From the NCBI GenBank assembly GCA_002452745.1, contig DKFC01000073.1, positions 1 to 23,921 of the forward strand: a DNA stretch of 23,921 nt, read 5' to 3'. Every line of letters begins with the position of its first letter. The stretch's first letter is position 1. The notes beneath the pieces were generated by a model. The model did no database searches. It was not told the origin of the DNA and saw nothing but the letters and a program-made list of their open reading frames with translations. Both the position numbers and the translations under genes were made by a program. This DNA is from Firmicutes bacterium UBA6806 (lineage in GTDB: Bacteria > Bacillota > Clostridia > Peptostreptococcales > Acidaminobacteraceae). Positions 6,397 through 14,123 of the stretch are shown here, one piece after another.

Positions 6397-7035
6397 TTAT
6401 CCAATCATAATATAATTATTTACCAAAATAAAATGCGCTGACGTTCCCGCTAAGATAAACAAGTGGAAAATCTCATGGAATCCAAATGCACCAATTCTTA
6501 TCTTCTCTGACTTAGTCGCATAGAAAATCGACCCGATTGTGTAGAAGACACCGCCCAGTACCAACCATACAAACCCGCTGATTGGAAGGGCTTTAAATAG
6601 TGGATAGATAAATATAATGCTAATCCATCCTAAAAACAAGTACATTCCAGCAGACAGCCATCTCGGCATGTGTATAAAGAGCACTTTCATAATAATACCG
6701 ATAATCGCCAGAGCCCAAACTGCTATGAGTAAGCCCGTTCCAAGTGGCCCACGCAAAGTGGTCAGACAAATTGGGGTGTATGTGCCCGCTATCAGGACAA
6801 AAATCATTGCATGATCTAGTTTTCTAAGGCGCAGGATAATTTCCTTCTTTCCGTTAAACCAATGATATATGGTTGACGCACTGTAAAGTGCAATCATGCT
6901 CAGCCCAAAGACAATGCCCCCAACGAGGTACATGGCATTGTGTTTCATGACAGCATTGACAATCATCACAATCAATCCAACAAATGAAAGGATAATCCCT
7001 GCCAAATGAGTCAACGTATTTACAGGTTCTCTCAT
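6397..7035 (-). CDS. Hemolysin III / YqfA family membrane protein
   Basis: This is a 212-aa protein with seven predicted membrane helices, of the hemolysin III/adiponectin receptor (PAQR) superfamily. The conserved metal-site pattern is intact: SASTIYHWF (H58), LDHAMIFVLIAGTYTPI (D74, H75), and GFHEIFHLFILAGTSAHF (H187, H191, H201). Bacterial members have been linked to membrane lipid balance or, in Bacillus cereus, haemolysis; the activity here is unknown. The ATG follows AGGAGG. A perfect 15-bp palindrome sits just upstream of the Shine-Dalgarno sequence (7050-7064). The terminator at 6274-6306 is about 90 bases past the stop codon. Confidence 0.93.
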   Translation of the reverse strand: MREPVNTLTHLAGIILSFVGLIVMIVNAVMKHNAMYLVGGIVFGLSMIALYSASTIYHWFNGKKEIILRLRKLDHAMIFVLIAGTYTPICLTTLRGPLGTGLLIAVWALAIIGIIMKVLFIHMPRWLSAGMYLFLGWISIIFIYPLFKALPISGFVWLVLGGVFYTIGSIFYATKSEKIRIGAFGFHEIFHLFILAGTSAHFILVNNYIMIG

Positions 7036-7049
7036 GTCTTCCTCCTATC

Positions 7050-7064
7050 TAGTATTCAATACTA
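7050..7064. promoter_or_regulatory. Palindromic operator candidate in the hemolysin III leader
   Basis: TAGTATT-C-AATACTA is a perfect 7-bp inverted repeat around one base, placed directly upstream of the Shine-Dalgarno (7041-7046). Its position between promoter and start codon suits a repressor site. No regulator gene is adjacent. A possible -35, TTGAAA, lies further upstream with poorly placed -10 choices. Confidence 0.45.
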
Positions 7065-7179
7065 TGTGTTGTTATGTATGTATAATACCATGTTACATTT
7101 CAACTTTCAAGCCCCTATAAATAAATTTTTTATAAACTCTATTACCAAATCACCCCCTTCGATATTCCTTCATTAAATA

Positions 7180-7188
7180 TGCTATAAT
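7180..7188 (+). promoter_or_regulatory. Extended -10 promoter of the DUF1836 gene
   Basis: TGCTATAAT is an extended -10 element (TG-n-TATAAT), about 57 bases upstream of the ATG. No good -35 is present, as is usual for extended -10 promoters. Confidence 0.6.
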
Positions 7189-7245
7189 AGCATCAGATAG
7201 AATGGCACGTATTTTAATACCGCCGTCAACCCTCAGGAGGAACAG

Positions 7246-7764
7246 ATGACATACCTACTAAAGCACACTTCTATTGAAGAACATGAAATCCCTGAAATCC
7301 AGCTCTATATGGATCAGGTTCTAGAATTCTTCGAACAAAACCTCTCGCCGCTCAAGCGATCTGCTGATGACCCCATTTTCACCAAGACCATGATAAACAA
7401 CTACGTTAAAGCAAAAGTCATTGACGCACCTCTTAAAAAAAAGTATTCCAAAGAGGCTATCAAAGACTTAATCATGGTCTATGCTTTTAAACAAGTCCTC
7501 TCCATACAGGACACAAATCTACTGTTAAAGGCGCTTCATCAGACAGGAGAGAACCCTTATAATGCCTTTAAAAATGCAGAGTCAAGCGTAATTGAAGCTC
7601 TGAACAAGCAAATTTTGGATGAATCTGAAAGATTTAAGGACATGGATTCAGATGATTTAACAGAAAAGCTCACTCTGATTCTAAAGCTCACCCTTGATGC
7701 CGCTTTAAAAAAGAGGCTGGCTGAACAGCTACTGGATCAGTTATCCAGCTCAGACTCCAAATGA
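7246..7764 (+). CDS. DUF1836 domain protein
   Basis: This is a 172-aa soluble protein of the DUF1836 family, found in Firmicutes. The diagnostic block is MINNYVKAKVIDAPLKKKYSKEAIKDLIMVYAFKQVLSIQDTNLLL (about 48-93), which reads as a MerR-like winged-helix recognition region. A DNA-binding or regulatory role is therefore likely but not shown. The rest is helical and acidic or leucine-rich. The ATG follows AGGAGG with good spacing, and an extended -10 promoter lies upstream. Its last 28 bases overlap the 3' end of the convergent sigma-54 activator gene, so no room is left for a separate terminator on either strand. Confidence 0.9.
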   Translation: MTYLLKHTSIEEHEIPEIQLYMDQVLEFFEQNLSPLKRSADDPIFTKTMINNYVKAKVIDAPLKKKYSKEAIKDLIMVYAFKQVLSIQDTNLLLKALHQTGENPYNAFKNAESSVIEALNKQILDESERFKDMDSDDLTEKLTLILKLTLDAALKKRLAEQLLDQLSSSDSK

Positions 7765-9617
7765 TGCTTTTTCAATTTTTCATAAAAAGTTGACTTGGAG
7801 AGTCCTAGAATTCGGATTGCTTCTTTCTTATTTTCACTTTCTCTCAAAACAGATCGAAGCACCTCACATTCATAGGTATCCAGCCTGGCCTTCAGCGTCT
7901 GGCCTTCCACCTGAGCGACGCTTATTTCCGCGTGCGCCTCTATCATACTGATGTGTTCAGGATAGATGACATTGGTTCTGCTCACAGCCATTGCCCTCTC
8001 TAAAACATTTTCCAGCTCTCTGATGTTCCCCTTCCAGCTGTGATTTAAAAGCCTGCTAAACGCCTCACCGGACAAGGGTTTTTCCTTCATCCCCATCCGC
8101 TTGCTAATCTGTCTCAACAAATCATTGATAATTTGATACAAGTCTTCCCGTCGCTCTGAAAGCGAGGGCATTCGAATTGGGAACACATTGATTCTATAAA
8201 ACAAGTCCTCTCTGAACCTGCCTTCCTGAACAGCTCTTTCAAGGGACTGATTGGTTGCTGTAATCACCCGAACATCCACTGTCGTAGGAACACTTGCTCC
8301 CACTTTGTAAAATCGCTTGCTCTGTAAGACTTGCAAGAGTTTAACCTGTATATCCAAAGGCAACTCTCCAATTTCATCTAAAAAGAGTGTGCCGCCATTT
8401 GCCATTTCAAAGTACCCTTTCCGCCCGCGCCTATCTGCACCAGTAAACGCACCTCTCTCATAGCCAAAGAGTTCACTTTCAAAGAGACTTTGAGGAATTG
8501 CCGCACAGTTTACCTCCACAAACTCACCCTTGAATCCACTATAATCGTGTATCAGCTTGGCTAGAAACGTCTTTCCAGTGCCGCTGCCGCCAGTAATCAA
8601 CACATTTGATTTGATTTCAGTGGCTCGATTGGCAAGATACTTGACGCTTTTGATGGAACTGCTATTCCCCACAAGCGATTTGAAGCGATCAAGCGCCTCT
8701 CTGTCTTCCGCCAGTTGTCCACCTGCCTGAAGCTGTTCCAGACTCTTGAGGATTTCATTTCTCTCTGTGAGCAAACCGCTCATCTCCGATAAATCCCTGA
8801 ATTTAATCAAGATTCCCTCAAAACTCTGGTCATAGACAACTGTGAGCTTGCAACTCATGGGCCTGTGATTGATCTCAATAAAAAAGGATAGCTGCTTCTC
8901 CTTGTTCTCAAAAGGCGCTTCATAGAGTCTATCAAGCTCTCCAAATAATTGTTCTGATTGGAAAAGCTGTTTCAAAGGCATGCCATCCACATTGAGTCGA
9001 TTATCTAGATTTCCCTTTTCCTGAAAGGTTCCTCCTAAAAGGAGCTCTTCAACACTTTCACGTCGTATGGTGTACCCTTTGTCCTGAAAAAACTTAATCT
9101 GACCAGTTTCGCCGTCAATAACCACCATATGTCCATATGCCTTGACATAACTTTGGGAAAATCGCTCACCGTTCACTTCAATATCCATACGCTTTTCATG
9201 TTGGTCAATGACGCAGTTCAAACTATTTCCGATAAATCTTACCTTCAGCTCCAAAAAGTCCAATAACTCGGACTGTTGCCAACTTCTATGCACTGATCTA
9301 ATTTGTGGATTATCATAAACCCCCACTGCAATAAGGGCATCATTTTCTCTTAAAGCCTGAGGATGACAGTTTATCTTTGAGAGTCCCTCTAAGGTCAAAG
9401 GCCCGTCGTCCATGCCAAACCGATTCGTAATAAGCACTACAATATCGCCTCTTTCAATCCGCCCAGCTGGATGATATCGCTCGCTTTTTAGAGAAATTCC
9501 TGTGATTTCTCGAGCCTTTTCGTTGAAAAATACAATTTCCTGCTGCTTGTTTAAATAGATAAGCCCTTCGTCTATCCGGTCAAGCAGTTGAATCGTCAAA
9601 TCATCTCTCATGGTCAT
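7737..9617 (-). CDS. PAS-containing sigma-54-dependent transcriptional activator
   Basis: This is a 626-aa bacterial enhancer-binding protein. The N-terminus (about 7-45) reads as a PAS domain (DEGLIYLNKQQEIVFFNEKAREITG), followed by an unassigned region to about 200 and a second PAS-like stretch (215-280). The AAA+ domain is complete: Walker A GGSGTGKT (343-350), the sigma-54 contact loop GAFTGA (389-394), Walker B LFLDE (411-415) and RFREDLFYRINVFPIRMP. A Fis-type HTH closes the protein (about 597-618, KKEAIRILGLSKSTFYEKL). There is no receiver domain, so it probably senses a cytoplasmic signal directly. It has its own sigma-A promoter and is transcribed away from lysA, which has a sigma-54 promoter, making lysA its likely target. 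The ATG at 9617 follows GAGGAAGGGG; a second ATG at 9611 is possible. The 3' end overlaps DUF1836. Confidence 0.95.
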   Translation of the reverse strand: MTMRDDLTIQLLDRIDEGLIYLNKQQEIVFFNEKAREITGISLKSERYHPAGRIERGDIVVLITNRFGMDDGPLTLEGLSKINCHPQALRENDALIAVGVYDNPQIRSVHRSWQQSELLDFLELKVRFIGNSLNCVIDQHEKRMDIEVNGERFSQSYVKAYGHMVVIDGETGQIKFFQDKGYTIRRESVEELLLGGTFQEKGNLDNRLNVDGMPLKQLFQSEQLFGELDRLYEAPFENKEKQLSFFIEINHRPMSCKLTVVYDQSFEGILIKFRDLSEMSGLLTERNEILKSLEQLQAGGQLAEDREALDRFKSLVGNSSSIKSVKYLANRATEIKSNVLITGGSGTGKTFLAKLIHDYSGFKGEFVEVNCAAIPQSLFESELFGYERGAFTGADRRGRKGYFEMANGGTLFLDEIGELPLDIQVKLLQVLQSKRFYKVGASVPTTVDVRVITATNQSLERAVQEGRFREDLFYRINVFPIRMPSLSERREDLYQIINDLLRQISKRMGMKEKPLSGEAFSRLLNHSWKGNIRELENVLERAMAVSRTNVIYPEHISMIEAHAEISVAQVEGQTLKARLDTYECEVLRSVLRESENKKEAIRILGLSKSTFYEKLKKHHLESELDN

Positions 9618-9638
9618 TCCCCTTCCTCAGTTGTCCTT

Positions 9639-9667
9639 ATTATAGTGAAACTGCCCTTTTACGGCAA
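9639..9667 (-). promoter_or_regulatory. Sigma-A promoter of the sigma-54 activator gene
   Basis: Minus-strand TTGCCG (9667-9662), 17-bp spacer, TATAAT (9644-9639), about 15 bases upstream of the Shine-Dalgarno sequence. Confidence 0.75.
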
Positions 9668-9677
9668 CTATTTCCGC

Positions 9678-9733
9678 TGAAATTTAACATTTCAAGTCAA
9701 AAAATTACAATTCAAAACAACATAAAAGTCAAA
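9678..9733. promoter_or_regulatory. Candidate upstream activator sites for the sigma-54 activator
   Basis: An inverted repeat TGAAAT-TTAAC-ATTTCA (9678-9694) and two direct copies of AAGTCAAA (9694-9701 and 9726-9733, 32 bp apart, close to three helical turns) lie 35-90 bases upstream of the sigma-54 promoter. This is the usual zone for enhancer-binding-protein sites. Which element is bound, if any, is inference. Confidence 0.4.
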
Positions 9734-9766
9734 GACCTCCATCTTCCCCTCAGCTTTAAACTATTT

Positions 9767-9782
9767 TGGCACACTACTTGCA
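9767..9782 (+). promoter_or_regulatory. Sigma-54 (-24/-12) promoter of lysA
   Basis: TGGCAC-ACTAC-TTGCA has the invariant GG (9768-9769) and GC (9780-9781) at the exact sigma-54 spacing and matches the TGGCAC-N5-TTGC consensus. It lies 38 bases upstream of the chosen lysA ATG, with the Shine-Dalgarno in between. Confidence 0.88.
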
Positions 9783-9819
9783 TAAATATAAAGACACTAC
9801 ACAAACAATGGAGGCAATT

Positions 9820-11124
9820 ATGCATCAATATATAAGTACAGAAGACAATACACTGACCATCGAATCCTGTAACGCCGTGTCTTTAGTAAAAGAATACGGC
9901 AGTCCACTCTATGTGCTCTCTGAATCCACGATTCGAGATAAATTCCGAGAAATACAGTCTGAATTTCTGGACAAACATCCGGATACCATCGCCGCATATG
10001 CAAGCAAGGCTTTTTTGACCACAGCTTTTGCAAAGCTCGTCAATCAAGAGGGCTTTTACATGGATGTCGTCTCTGGAGGAGAACTCTACACAGCACTAAA
10101 TGCTGACTTTCCCTCTGAAAAAATCATCTTCCACGGCAACAATAAATCTCATGCTGAACTTGAAATGGCTGTCAAAAATAAAGTTGGCAGAATTGTCGTT
10201 GACAACCTCTATGAACTCTCCGTTCTAGCAGACCTTGCCAAGACCTTTGATACCCCAATGAACGTTCTCTTTAGAATCACCCCAGGGGTTAACAGTTCCA
10301 CGCATGATTACATCTCAACTGGGAAAAAGGATTCGAAATTCGGCATTTCCTTAGATGATTTCGTCATCTTTCCAGCTGTTGAACAAGCCATTGCCGCATC
10401 ACACTTAAATTTTCTGGGATTTCACTTCCACGTTGGATCTCAAATTTTTGACAATACCTCACATATACTGGCAACTAAAGTTGCGCTTGACCTTATCTAT
10501 GAAGTCAAACACCGCTATGATTATGTTATAGATGAGCTCAACACTGGCGGTGGCTTTGGCATAAAGTACACAGATAGCTGCACACCGCAAAGTATTGGAT
10601 ACTTCACAGATGCCATCGTCGAAACCATCCAAAGCTACTGTCTCAAGCACAATCTAAAACGTCCTAGAATTTGCATAGAACCTGGCAGATTTATCATAGG
10701 CGAAGCGGGAACGACACTTTACACAGTGGGCGCAGTAAAAGAAATAAAAGACATTCGCACCTATGTGGCAGTGGATGGAGGCATGACAGACAACATAAGA
10801 CCTGCCCTCTATCAGGCAAAATACAATGCCCTCCTTGCAAACAGACCAGGTGATCCTGTTGATTCAGAAGTCACTCTCTGTGGAAAATGCTGTGAAACGG
10901 GCGATATTTTAGTGGAACACCTTCCACTTCCATCGGCTAAGCCTGGAGATATTGTGGCGGTATTCAGTACAGGTGCTTATAACTACTCCATGGCTTCACA
11001 TTATAACAAGCACTTGATTCCAGCTGTTGTTCTTGTAAATGGAAGTGAGTCAAACGTCATCGTGAGACGAGAAACTTATGAAGACCTCGTCAGACAAGAC
11101 GTCGTTCCAAAACATTTAGGGTAA
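9820..11124 (+). CDS. lysA: Diaminopimelate decarboxylase
   Basis: This is a 434-aa fold-III PLP enzyme that decarboxylates meso-diaminopimelate to L-lysine, the last step of lysine synthesis. The PLP lysine is K63 in AAYASKAF. Other family motifs are DVVSGGELYTA, FHGNNKS, LGFHFHVGSQI, the phosphate-binding NTGGGFG, EPGRFIIGEAG, DGGMTDNIRPALY, CGKCCETGDIL (catalytic cysteine region, with substrate glutamate), and GAYNYSMASHYN. The frame opens upstream at 9766, but that ATG lies inside the sigma-54 promoter. The ATG at 9820 has TGGAGG six bases upstream, so 9820 is the start. It is alone, with its own terminator (11162-11198) and not next to other dap genes. The sigma-54 promoter and the divergent activator gene imply regulation unlike the lysine riboswitch or repressor control usual in Firmicutes. 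Confidence 0.95.
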   Translation: MHQYISTEDNTLTIESCNAVSLVKEYGSPLYVLSESTIRDKFREIQSEFLDKHPDTIAAYASKAFLTTAFAKLVNQEGFYMDVVSGGELYTALNADFPSEKIIFHGNNKSHAELEMAVKNKVGRIVVDNLYELSVLADLAKTFDTPMNVLFRITPGVNSSTHDYISTGKKDSKFGISLDDFVIFPAVEQAIAASHLNFLGFHFHVGSQIFDNTSHILATKVALDLIYEVKHRYDYVIDELNTGGGFGIKYTDSCTPQSIGYFTDAIVETIQSYCLKHNLKRPRICIEPGRFIIGEAGTTLYTVGAVKEIKDIRTYVAVDGGMTDNIRPALYQAKYNALLANRPGDPVDSEVTLCGKCCETGDILVEHLPLPSAKPGDIVAVFSTGAYNYSMASHYNKHLIPAVVLVNGSESNVIVRRETYEDLVRQDVVPKHLG

Positions 11125-11161
11125 TCTCCCAATGAAATTAACGCTAAATCAGAGCTGACAA

Positions 11162-11198
11162 AAAGGCGATGGCCCTCAATAAATGAGCCATCGCCTTT
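11162..11198. terminator. Bidirectional terminator (lysA / alpha-beta hydrolase)
   Basis: Twelve-bp perfect stem AAAGGCGATGGC (11162-11173) / GCCATCGCCTTT (11187-11198). The plus tail is TTTATCTTT; the minus tail is TTTTTGTC, so it can end both lysA and the convergent hydrolase gene. Confidence 0.9.
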
Positions 11199-11213
11199 AT
11201 CTTTACATTGGTG

Positions 11214-11951
11214 CTACTTAACAATCTCATTTAAAAACTTGACACTGTAGGCAACAATTTGCATTTGTTGCTCTTCTGCACTGATTTCTGGAGAATTATC
11301 CCCTTTTTGAGGCCCATATTCACCAAACTGAGCATGGTTTCCACCCTCTATCTCATAAAACTGAGTTTGTTCAGGCAAATTGCCCTTGTTGGCTTCAATT
11401 GCTTCAAGTCCCATGTCCTTTGAACCATAAATAGACGCAACTGGCAGTGTCGCCTCTTTAAGCGAATGCTTATCATCTGTATAAGCCGCCCAGAGCAACA
11501 GCCCTTTAACATTGGCATTTGGGTGCCCGCTCACATAGGCCGCCGCCATTGCACCCCCTAGGGAGTGCCCAGCAATAACCCAGTCTTTGTCTTGCCTATC
11601 TTTTAAAACATCTTCTACTGCATTGGAATCAAATACCGCCAAATTGAACGGCATTCTAATTTCAACGACTTCATACCCTTGTTCCGCAATTTTCATGAGT
11701 ATAGGGGCATATGCCTCAGGGGCAACTTTCGCACCTGGGTAAAAGACAATCCCAATTGGCTTGACTTCTCCCTTTGGAAAGAACACTATATTTTTACCAT
11801 TTAAAACTGTCACGGCATCTGTCGTCACCATGTCATCCAGTGCAGAGGGGCTCGCTTCATAGCCAAACTGTGTCCAAATGTAGCCCACTGCTCCAAGGAA
11901 TAGGAACAATATACCCACACTTATTAACACTCGTTTTGTGACTTTATTCAC
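11214..11951 (-). CDS. Alpha/beta hydrolase with N-terminal membrane anchor or signal
   Basis: This is a 245-aa alpha/beta-hydrolase-fold protein (resembling the Abhydrolase_5 group). An N-terminal hydrophobic helix (about 7-26, RVLISVGILFLFLGAVGYIW) exports or anchors it. The catalytic triad is visible: S130 in AGHSLGG, D179 in YGSKDMG and H206 in GGNHAQF. The substrate is unknown. The frame extends to 12005, but the extension is not preceded by a ribosome site. AAGGGAGG lies seven bases before a GTG (11949-11951), which I take as the start. The preceding serine hydrolase gene ends 99 bases upstream with no U-tailed terminator between, so co-transcription is possible. The gap carries a DnaA-box cluster, the nearest box overlapping this start codon. 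Confidence 0.87.
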   Translation of the reverse strand: MNKVTKRVLISVGILFLFLGAVGYIWTQFGYEASPSALDDMVTTDAVTVLNGKNIVFFPKGEVKPIGIVFYPGAKVAPEAYAPILMKIAEQGYEVVEIRMPFNLAVFDSNAVEDVLKDRQDKDWVIAGHSLGGAMAAAYVSGHPNANVKGLLLWAAYTDDKHSLKEATLPVASIYGSKDMGLEAIEANKGNLPEQTQFYEIEGGNHAQFGEYGPQKGDNSPEISAEEQQMQIVAYSVKFLNEIVK

Positions 11952-12048
11952 ACAAAATCCTCCCTTTTTTACAGCATATTTGTGGATAAAGTAGGGGTTA
12001 CCCACAGGTTATCCACAAATATGTGATTTGTTCGTGTACTTATCAACA
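11944..12048. promoter_or_regulatory. Cluster of five DnaA boxes
   Basis: Perfect matches to TTATNCACA are TTATTCACA (11944-11952, plus), TTATCCACA on the minus strand (11981-11989) and TTATCCACA on the plus strand (12009-12017). One-mismatch boxes are TTACCCACA (11998-12006) and TTATCAACA (12040-12048). Five boxes in 105 bp is far above chance for a 9-mer. It may titrate DnaA or control the hydrolase genes. An origin is unlikely here (no dnaA or dnaN, no change of gene direction). Confidence 0.7.
11975..12023. repeat. Perfect 15-bp inverted repeat with DnaA boxes in the arms
   Basis: CATATTTGTGGATAA (11975-11989) and TTATCCACAAATATG (12009-12023) are perfectly complementary, with a 19-nt spacer holding a further degenerate box. 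Neither side has a U-tract, so it is not an intrinsic terminator. Confidence 0.9.
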
Positions 12049-12050
12049 AT

Positions 12051-13901
12051 TTAGAAAGTCCACAAGTTGTATCTCCACAGCCATATCAACAACAAGATAT
12101 TGAGTATTTCTTGAACTCTAAAGACAAATACCATTGATCCAGTCCATCTAAAGTCCTCATTTCCTCTTTGAATCATCATCCAATTTGGAATTATTAACAC
12201 TATCCCCAAGATGGAAAATACTTTTATCCAGTTGTTCACAGCCATGCTTCCAAAGATAACATCCCATGAATTATAGTTTATTGCAGCGTATAAAATCAGT
12301 CCAATCAAAGTTGATGCAACAAGGGTTGAAACCAAAATAACAGCCCTTGGCGTATCGTGTATACGATTCACTCTCATATCCTGCCACTTGGTGAACATGA
12401 CCATCAAACTGAACAGGTTAAAAAGTGCGGTCATGATAAGTAGAGCAATTTCAAGAATTAAGCTCTGATAAAACGGCGTTCTCTTATAGAGTGTATTGTC
12501 CACAATCAAGTACTTCAGCCGTCCCAAGTCATCTACTTTAAACACTGCAAACTTGTTTTCTGCTTCATTGTAAAAACTATTTTGAGCATAGGGCTCATAT
12601 TTTAGCTTGCCAATATAAAGCCCATCGTCCTTTGCCACAATTCTCACCTGATGGATAATTTGAGTGAGTTTTTCAACCGTCTCATCAGATGCATTCATCG
12701 GTGTATATGCCCCAATAAATCGGTTTAAATCAGCTTCATCGTAATTGGCTGTTACCTTAGATTCCGCTTCTCCAAACATCTGTCCAATAATTTTCTTTGT
12801 CAAGGACTCTCTAAAGGCTGTACTGTCCGCATTGTAAGCCAAGAACATGGCAAAATGCTTTTCTGGAATCACTAAAAGCCTTGCATTGATTCCCGGGATT
12901 CCACCATCTTGAAGATACACTTCATACCCCATGATAGACGTAATCCCAAAGCCGTTGCTCCTGCCATAACTGAGGGCATCATTTTGGACCTGTCTGGTTA
13001 AAAGCGCCTCATGAATCTCACTCTGGCTGCCGTCAGAAAGGAAGTCCAAAAATCGATTCATATCCGAAAGCGTCGTCATAAAGTCATCTGACGGCAGGAG
13101 TCTAGCTTGGTACCCCCTCGTCTTTGTCTGAACGCCTCCAAAGATATTATACCCAGAAATTAAATGTCCACCCTCCACAGCGTGATCTAAGAGAATCCCA
13201 GCAGAAGTCCTCATGCCAAAACTTTGAATCAGCAAGTTCGACAGATAGGACTCATAACTTTCGTGGGTAATCCCCTCTATGAGCATTCCGGCAATCACTG
13301 AATTGACATTGGAATACATAGAATAATTGCCAGCTTCTATTACTGGCTTGAAATCGTATTCATCATAAAACCGAAGCGCCTCATCCGAAAAGGGATTTAT
13401 CACCTTAATCGCATTGGGGTTCAGACTTGGCTTTTGACTAATCGCCGTGTCTTCTTTGACGCTTGTGATACCCGTTGTATGTGCCAGCACATTGCCAAAC
13501 GTCATTTCTGAAAGCTCTTCTTTTGCCTGCTTGATGTAAACCGGAAGGTAACGCTCAATCTTGTCACTTTCCTTAAGTCCCGCCTGTTGCATGGCTCTTA
13601 ACAGAGCGTACGACGTAAACGTCTTGGAAATAGACCCCGTTTGAACCACAGTATTATGAGCGTTCATCGCCTCTTTTGAACTCACATCTGAGTACCCCAT
13701 AGCGGTTGAGTAAACCGTCTTGCCATTTTGGGAAATCCCCACCAGCACACCAGGGGCTCCATATTGTATCATTTCAACTTGAATTAACTTTTCGAGTGTA
13801 TCACTGAGTGTTGCTTCTGGTTCATCTATATCGCCAAAACTTGCCAGCGACTGAATTACTATCATAATCCCAATTAGGGTTATTGCCAAATATCTTTTCA
13901 A
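12051..13901 (-). CDS. Beta-lactamase-family serine hydrolase with C-terminal membrane domain
   Basis: This is a 616-aa protein with a signal peptide (1-22), then a class C beta-lactamase/PBP-like domain (about 35-375). The nucleophile motif S90-x-x-K93 is in TGSISKTF, followed by Y196-S-N and QDGGIPG in place of the KTG box. A linker domain (about 380-470) leads to four hydrophobic helices (about 475-500, 513-538, 553-572 and 585-612). This layout is like FmtA/PbpE/Flp-type proteins and suggests a cell-surface D-amino-acid esterase or peptidase; the substrate is not known. The start codon is TTG with GAGGAGA at good spacing. An extended -10 promoter lies 60 bases upstream. It may be co-transcribed with the hydrolase gene that follows. 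Confidence 0.92.
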   Translation of the reverse strand: MKRYLAITLIGIMIVIQSLASFGDIDEPEATLSDTLEKLIQVEMIQYGAPGVLVGISQNGKTVYSTAMGYSDVSSKEAMNAHNTVVQTGSISKTFTSYALLRAMQQAGLKESDKIERYLPVYIKQAKEELSEMTFGNVLAHTTGITSVKEDTAISQKPSLNPNAIKVINPFSDEALRFYDEYDFKPVIEAGNYSMYSNVNSVIAGMLIEGITHESYESYLSNLLIQSFGMRTSAGILLDHAVEGGHLISGYNIFGGVQTKTRGYQARLLPSDDFMTTLSDMNRFLDFLSDGSQSEIHEALLTRQVQNDALSYGRSNGFGITSIMGYEVYLQDGGIPGINARLLVIPEKHFAMFLAYNADSTAFRESLTKKIIGQMFGEAESKVTANYDEADLNRFIGAYTPMNASDETVEKLTQIIHQVRIVAKDDGLYIGKLKYEPYAQNSFYNEAENKFAVFKVDDLGRLKYLIVDNTLYKRTPFYQSLILEIALLIMTALFNLFSLMVMFTKWQDMRVNRIHDTPRAVILVSTLVASTLIGLILYAAINYNSWDVIFGSMAVNNWIKVFSILGIVLIIPNWMMIQRGNEDFRWTGSMVFVFRVQEILNILLLIWLWRYNLWTF

Positions 13902-13932
13902 AACAATCTCCTCTGCCTTCTACAGATTAATC

Positions 13933-13946
13933 AACTTTCAAAAGTT
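13933..13946. repeat. Short inverted repeat in the serine hydrolase leader
   Basis: AACTTT-CA-AAAGTT lies between the -10 (13962-13967) and the Shine-Dalgarno, so it could be an operator. It is only 6 bp per arm and may be chance. Confidence 0.3.
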
Positions 13947-13961
13947 TGCGATGTCATGGTG

Positions 13962-13970
13962 ATTATAACA
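13962..13970 (-). promoter_or_regulatory. Extended -10 promoter of the serine hydrolase gene
   Basis: Minus-strand TG-T-TATAAT (TATAAT at 13967-13962). No clear -35 is present. Confidence 0.55.
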
Positions 13971-14041
13971 GATTTTAAGACAATAATCATGAAAATTTTA
14001 TTAATATTCGCTTATATGGCATATTTCATGTGATTTGATAT

Positions 14042-14083
14042 GAAAAAAAGACCCCTTTCGAGAATTTTCTCAAAAAAAGTCTT
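14042..14083 (-). terminator. Terminator of the wal operon / M42 gene
   Basis: On the minus strand a 15-bp stem (14083-14069 with 14062-14048, including five G-U pairs) and a 6-nt loop are followed by a U-run. It lies 40 bases past the M42 stop codon and no earlier terminator is seen back to walR. Confidence 0.85.
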
Positions 14084-14123
14084 CACTTTAAACAACCATT
14101 TTCAGTTTCTAGTTTTAACGCAT

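Noticed and set aside
11944..12048. A replication origin
   Set aside because: DnaA boxes are present, but there is no dnaA or dnaN, no obvious AT-rich unwinding tract beside the boxes, and genes on both sides run in the same direction.
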